Shown here: positions 6,169 through 9,433 of the stretch, piece by piece
Position numbering within the stretch: position 1 is the stretch's first letter
How the letters are laid out: every line of letters starts with the position of its first letter
Assembly: GCA_905187655.1 (NCBI GenBank)
Contig: CAJJIV010000033.1
Coordinates: 1-9,433 of the forward strand
From: an uncultured Eubacteriales bacterium
GTDB lineage: Bacteria > Bacillota > Clostridia > Christensenellales > UBA1242
DNA: 9,433 nucleotides
Direction: 5' to 3'
The notes under the pieces: generated by a model
The model's database searches: none
Told to the model about the DNA's origin: nothing
The model's input: the letters and a program-made list of their open reading frames with translations, nothing else
Translations under genes and position numbers: made by a program

Positions 6169-6460
6169 TAAAGAGATAAAAATAAGCCCGTATATTGGTT
6201 TTGCTATAAAATCAGGCGAAACACAGATTGGAGTAGATAACATAAATAAAGGTGCAAAAGTAATTTTGTATGATACAGCATTGGCAGAGAATAGCACAAA
6301 TAAATTAATTAAAATTGCAGAGGAATTAAAAGTCAATTGTATTGCAGTTAATTTTTTAAAAATAAAATCTATTCCTGCTGGCATAAAAGTAATAGCGATA
6401 AAAAACGCAAGTTTAGCAAAACAAATATTAAGTTTATTAAAGATGGAGGAAGTCAATTGA
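6161..6460 (+). CDS. ylxQ: YlxQ, ribosomal protein L7Ae-like RNA-binding protein
   Basis: This protein of 99 residues belongs to the L7Ae/L30e/S12e/Gadd45 fold family, whose members bind kink-turn RNA. Visible family features are the N-terminal helix YIGFAIKSG (relatives: LLGLARRAG), then a turn to GAKVILYDTALAENSTNKL, matching the strand plus the D-x-S-x-N-T helix start of the family, and a C-terminal KVIAIKNASLAKQIL (relatives: VAITDKGFAKAIL). The middle, around NFLKIKSIPAGI, is diverged. Its exact RNA partner is not settled in bacteria, so no specific function is claimed beyond probable structured-RNA binding. It starts with TTG, overlaps ylxR by 8 bases and infB by 4, and belongs to the nusA–infB operon. 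Confidence 0.88.
   Translation: MNNKEIKISPYIGFAIKSGETQIGVDNINKGAKVILYDTALAENSTNKLIKIAEELKVNCIAVNFLKIKSIPAGIKVIAIKNASLAKQILSLLKMEEVN
6445..6450 (+). promoter_or_regulatory. Ribosome binding site deciding the TTG start of infB
   Basis: GGAGGA (6445-6450) is placed 6 bases before TTG at 6457. The TTG overlaps the ylxQ TGA as TTGA, a stop-start arrangement typical of coupled translation. This site is a much better match than any upstream of later in-frame ATGs. Confidence 0.85.
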
Positions 6461-8997
6461 GTACAAATAGGGTGGTTGAACAAAAAAACAACAAAAACAA
6501 AGAAAGTGAACTTAAAAATCTTGCTTTAGTTAAAACTGAAGCAGAAGGTTTGTCAGTTCTAATTAAAAAGTGCATAAGTTTATCTTTGTCATTAAACAAA
6601 CAAATTAAACAAAAAATTGAATATGTTTCTCAAGCAAAAAGAGAAGCCGAGGAGCAGAAACTAAAAGAACGCCAACAAAAGGAAGAACAGAAAAAAGCGG
6701 TTCAAGCTGAAAGTCAAACCGCTACTCCACCTAAACAAATTAAAATTGTTAAAGAAGAGCCTAAAAGAGATGACAATAAAAAAGCTCAGTTTGTAAATCG
6801 TGCTAATGGTGGTAATTTTAATAACAAAGTAAATCAGCCTGATAACATTAGAACTCGTCACTTTTCAGATAATGGCAATGGAAACAATAACTGGCAACCA
6901 CGAGAGCAACGTGCGTACAATGGTTTTGGAAACACTTCTAATACAAATACACAATCAAATTCAAATGGATATAAACCAAGAACAAATAGGGAATTTACTT
7001 CAAAACCATCAGTTCCAGCAAGTCAGCCGACATATCAAATTCAAATAAAAACCAATACAAAGCAACAAAATAAAAAGAAAAGTTCTGAGCACTCATTTGA
7101 AGAGAAAAAATCACTTAACAGAAAGGCTCTTGTTATGCGTGGTTTTGTTGCAGATGAAAGCCTAGAGAATGAAGATGGCATCATTATGGGCTCAAGAAAA
7201 GTAAAAAAATCTAAGGCAAAACAAGAATCAGTAGTTGTTGCACCAAAAATTGAACATGCAGTTATAACTACTGACAACTTAACTGTTAAAATTTTGGCAG
7301 AAAAAATTGGAAAACCAGCAGTAGAAATTATTAAAAAATTTATGATTCTTGGGAATATGGTAAACATAAATAGTACTATAGACTACGATAGTGCTGAACT
7401 TATTGCATCGGAATTTGGTGTAACGCTTGAAAGGAAATTAGAAAAAACTTACGAAGAAAAGTTAAGTGACATATATAAAGTTGAAGATGATGAACAAAAC
7501 TTGGTTAAAAGACCACCAGTTGTTTGTGTGCTAGGACATGTAGACCATGGTAAAACTTCTCTTCTTGATTATATTAGAGAAACAAATGTAATAGATGGTG
7601 AAGCAGGTGGAATTACACAACACATTGGGGCATATACAATTGAAAAAAATAATGAATTGATAACATTTATAGATACCCCAGGTCATGCTGCATTTACCGC
7701 AATGCGTGAAAGGGGTGCAAAGCTTACCGACATTGCAATATTAGTAGTTGCTGCCGATGATGGAGTTATGCCTCAAACAATTGAAGCAATTAATGATATT
7801 AAACAAGTTAATGCACCAATGATAGTTGCTATTAACAAAATTGATAAGCCAGAAGCAAATGTAGAGAGAATTAAACAACAACTTACTGAATATGGGGTTG
7901 TTCCTGAAGAATGGGGTGGAGATGCGATAGTTATTCCTATTTCTGCAAAAACTGGTCAAAATATAGACAAACTACTTGAAATGATATTATTTGTTGCAGA
8001 GTATCAGAATCTTAGAGCAAATCCTAACAGAAAAGCAATGGGGTCAGTTATTGAAGCAAAACTAGATAAGGGTATGGGTCCGGTTGCTACCGTACTTATT
8101 CAAAATGGAACACTTAAAGTTGGTGATGTAATAATAGCGGGTACAAGTGTAGGCAAAGTTAGAGCGATGCTTAATGAAAAAGGCAAAAATGTTAGAACTG
8201 CGGGTCCATCATTTGCAGTATCTGTGCTTGGTTTATCTAGTGTACCTAACAGTGGTGATGAAGTTTTTGCTGTAGATGAGAAAATGGGCAAAAAAGTACT
8301 ATCTGAAAGAATGGTTAAGCAAAAGACAGATATGATTAAATCTGCCGATAACTCGGTAGATGCACTTATGGATAGATTTAAGGAAACTGAATATAAAAGT
8401 TATAATATTATCATTAAAGCCGATGTTCAAGGTTCTTTAGAAGCACTAACAAATACATTAGGTGCATTAATGAATGAAGAAGTAAAAGTAAGATGTATTC
8501 ATGGTGGTGTTGGGGCAATTAATGAAAACGATATTATGCTTGCCAGTGCATCAAAAGCAACTATAATTGCTTTTAATGTAAAGACAGATTTTCAAGCTAA
8601 AGTTTTAAGTGAAAAGTATAAAGTTAACATACAATATTACAGAATCATTTATGAAGCAGTAGATTATGTTACAAAACAAATTAATGCTTTAATGACTCCA
8701 AAATATAAAGAAGTTGTTAGTGGAAGGGCTGAAATAAGAGTTATATTTAAGGCAAGTAAAGTTGGTGCAATAGCAGGTTCTTATATTCTAGATGGAAAAT
8801 TAACTAAAGGACAGCAAGTGCGCTTACTTAGAAAAAACAATGTTGTCTACGATGGTTCTATTCAAACAATTCAAAGAGAAAAGAACGAAGTTAAAGAAAT
8901 TTCAGCAGGTTTTGAATGTGGTATTGTGCTAAACAACTTTGCCCAAATTGAAGTTGGTGATATTATAGAAGGAATTATTAAAGAAAGAATTAACTAG
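6457..8997 (+). CDS. infB: Translation initiation factor IF2
   Basis: IF2 is the GTPase that places fMet-tRNA on the 30S subunit and drives 50S joining. The 846-residue protein is in the normal range. Residues about 1-60 are helical, and 60-90 are highly charged and Gln/Glu/Lys-rich (probable coiled coil). About 110-225 is Asn/Gln/Lys-rich low complexity. The IF2-N domain is at about 271-328. The GTPase core is complete: G1 GHVDHGKT (360-367), G2 GGITQH (384-389), G3 DTPGH (406-410), G4 NKID (460-463) and G5 SAK (496-498). A beta-barrel domain II follows (VIEAKLDKGMGPVATVLIQ). Then come the IF2 domain III (IIKADVQGSLEAL, GGVGAINENDI) and the C-terminal barrel that binds fMet-tRNA (SGRAEIRVIFKASKVGAIAG to FECGIVLNNF). 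An internal ATG at 7135 has a weak AAAGG upstream and could give a shorter isoform, but that is speculative. Confidence 0.97.
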   Translation: MSTNRVVEQKNNKNKESELKNLALVKTEAEGLSVLIKKCISLSLSLNKQIKQKIEYVSQAKREAEEQKLKERQQKEEQKKAVQAESQTATPPKQIKIVKEEPKRDDNKKAQFVNRANGGNFNNKVNQPDNIRTRHFSDNGNGNNNWQPREQRAYNGFGNTSNTNTQSNSNGYKPRTNREFTSKPSVPASQPTYQIQIKTNTKQQNKKKSSEHSFEEKKSLNRKALVMRGFVADESLENEDGIIMGSRKVKKSKAKQESVVVAPKIEHAVITTDNLTVKILAEKIGKPAVEIIKKFMILGNMVNINSTIDYDSAELIASEFGVTLERKLEKTYEEKLSDIYKVEDDEQNLVKRPPVVCVLGHVDHGKTSLLDYIRETNVIDGEAGGITQHIGAYTIEKNNELITFIDTPGHAAFTAMRERGAKLTDIAILVVAADDGVMPQTIEAINDIKQVNAPMIVAINKIDKPEANVERIKQQLTEYGVVPEEWGGDAIVIPISAKTGQNIDKLLEMILFVAEYQNLRANPNRKAMGSVIEAKLDKGMGPVATVLIQNGTLKVGDVIIAGTSVGKVRAMLNEKGKNVRTAGPSFAVSVLGLSSVPNSGDEVFAVDEKMGKKVLSERMVKQKTDMIKSADNSVDALMDRFKETEYKSYNIIIKADVQGSLEALTNTLGALMNEEVKVRCIHGGVGAINENDIMLASASKATIIAFNVKTDFQAKVLSEKYKVNIQYYRIIYEAVDYVTKQINALMTPKYKEVVSGRAEIRVIFKASKVGAIAGSYILDGKLTKGQQVRLLRKNNVVYDGSIQTIQREKNEVKEISAGFECGIVLNNFAQIEVGDIIEGIIKERIN

Positions 8998-9007
8998 GAG
9001 AACTAAT

Positions 9008-9367
9008 ATGCCATTTAGGATGGAAAAGGTTAATGCCGAAATTCATAAGGCACTATCGGAAATAATTAACAATGAAGTGCGAAACCCTAATTTAGATGAT
9101 TGTGTTATTACTATTACAGAGGTTAGAACTTCACCAGATTTTTCTCAGTCAAAAGTTTACATTAGTGTACTTAATGGCGAAAACAAACAAGAAGAGTTAT
9201 TAAGTGAACTTAATAAGTCTAATAATTTTATAAGATCAAAGTTGGCTAGTGAATTAAATTTAAAAAGAACACCAAAGCTTGTTTTTGAATATGATAATAG
9301 TTTGGTTCAAGGTGAAAACATACTAAAAATACTAGATTCTATTAACATAAATAAAGAAGATAAATAG
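9008..9367 (+). CDS. rbfA: Ribosome-binding factor A (30S maturation)
   Basis: RbfA binds the immature 30S subunit near the 5' helix of 16S rRNA and helps final maturation. It works with RimP, the first gene of this operon. The 119-residue protein has the family's usual length and its compact KH-type II pattern. A helix MEKVNAEIHKALSEIINNEVRNP opens the fold, then ITITEVRTSPDFSQSKVYISVL, where the TSPDFSxxKVYIS run is the family hallmark, and then helix SNNFIRSKLASELNLKRTPKLVFEYDNS. The ATG has AGGAG at 8996-9000, overlapping the end of infB, with a 7-base spacing. The stop TAG overlaps the ribosome site of the next gene. Confidence 0.96.
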   Translation: MPFRMEKVNAEIHKALSEIINNEVRNPNLDDCVITITEVRTSPDFSQSKVYISVLNGENKQEELLSELNKSNNFIRSKLASELNLKRTPKLVFEYDNSLVQGENILKILDSININKEDK

Positions 9368-9374
9368 GAGTTTT

Positions 9375-9433
9375 ATGAAAAATTACGATATTGCTATAAA
9401 TAAAATGCTTCAATGTCAAAATATTGCAATATT
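9375..9433 (+). CDS. Start of next gene, possibly a DHH-family phosphoesterase (NrnA-like); truncated by window end
   Basis: An ATG at 9375 follows TAGGAG (9365-9370) by 4 bases and opens a frame of 19 visible codons that runs off the window (MKNYDIAINKMLQCQNIAI...). In Bacillota the gene after rbfA is often nrnA, a DHH/DHHA1 oligoribonuclease/pAp phosphatase. An N-terminal helix ending in a hydrophobic strand, as seen here, is how that family begins before its HxxPDGD motif. That motif would lie outside the window, so the identification is by position only. Confidence 0.45.
   Translation, partial: MKNYDIAINKMLQCQNIAI

Noticed and set aside
6100..7959. Open frames on the minus strand opposite ylxQ and infB (for example 6100-6483, 7041-7367, 7741-7959)
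   Set aside because: They lie fully over well-identified conserved genes, show Phe/Leu/Ile-rich shadow composition, and have no recognisable domains or ribosome sites.
1..9433. Mobile element, CRISPR array, tRNA/rRNA gene or phage-like module
   Set aside because: No direct-repeat array, transposase/integrase motif, tRNA-like cloverleaf or rRNA sequence was seen; all space is taken by conserved collinear housekeeping genes.

Overview
The window is an AT-rich, tightly packed stretch with every gene on the + strand. It looks like chromosomal housekeeping DNA from a low-GC member of the Bacillota, probably a Clostridia-type lineage. Two things support this: the gene order uppS–cdsA–rseP–(polC slot)–rimP–nusA–ylxR–ylxQ–infB–rbfA–(nrnA-like slot), which is the conserved Bacillota translation/transcription cluster, and the presence of PolC-family domains. 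TGA is used as a stop (ends of the PolC-like gene and ylxQ) and TGG encodes Trp, so the genetic code is the ordinary bacterial one. Starts include ATG, GTG (rimP) and TTG (ylxQ, infB), each with a convincing Shine-Dalgarno sequence.

Left part (1–4152): the 3' part of uppS (undecaprenyl diphosphate synthase), cdsA (CDP-diacylglycerol synthase), rseP (site-2 membrane protease) and a 508-residue PolC-derived protein follow each other with gaps of only 7–21 bases. They read as one envelope-lipid/membrane-proteolysis transcription unit. dxr, ispG and proS, which often sit among these genes in relatives, are absent here. The PolC-like gene occupies the normal polC position immediately upstream of rimP. 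It keeps only the N-terminal region, the OB fold and the DEDDh 3'-5' exonuclease domain. Both halves of the PHP domain and the whole polymerase are missing, yet the frame is open and all five exonuclease catalytic residues are present.

Middle (4153–4265): the only substantial intergenic gap (113 bases). It holds a strong extended -10 sigma-A-type promoter and then a perfect 14-bp hairpin with a weak, interrupted U-tract in the leader of rimP. This arrangement matches what is expected for NusA-dependent autoregulatory attenuation of the nusA operon.

Right part (4266–9433): rimP, nusA, ylxR, ylxQ (L7Ae-like), infB and rbfA, then the first 19 codons of another gene in the position of the DHH-family phosphoesterase nrnA. 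Several junctions overlap (1, 8 and 4 bases), which suggests translational coupling. Together these genes serve 30S maturation (RimP, RbfA), transcription elongation and termination (NusA), RNA binding and RNase P modulation (YlxR, YlxQ), and translation initiation (IF2).

The main candidate for something undescribed is the polymerase-less PolC. Second is the hairpin leader of the rimP–nusA operon.
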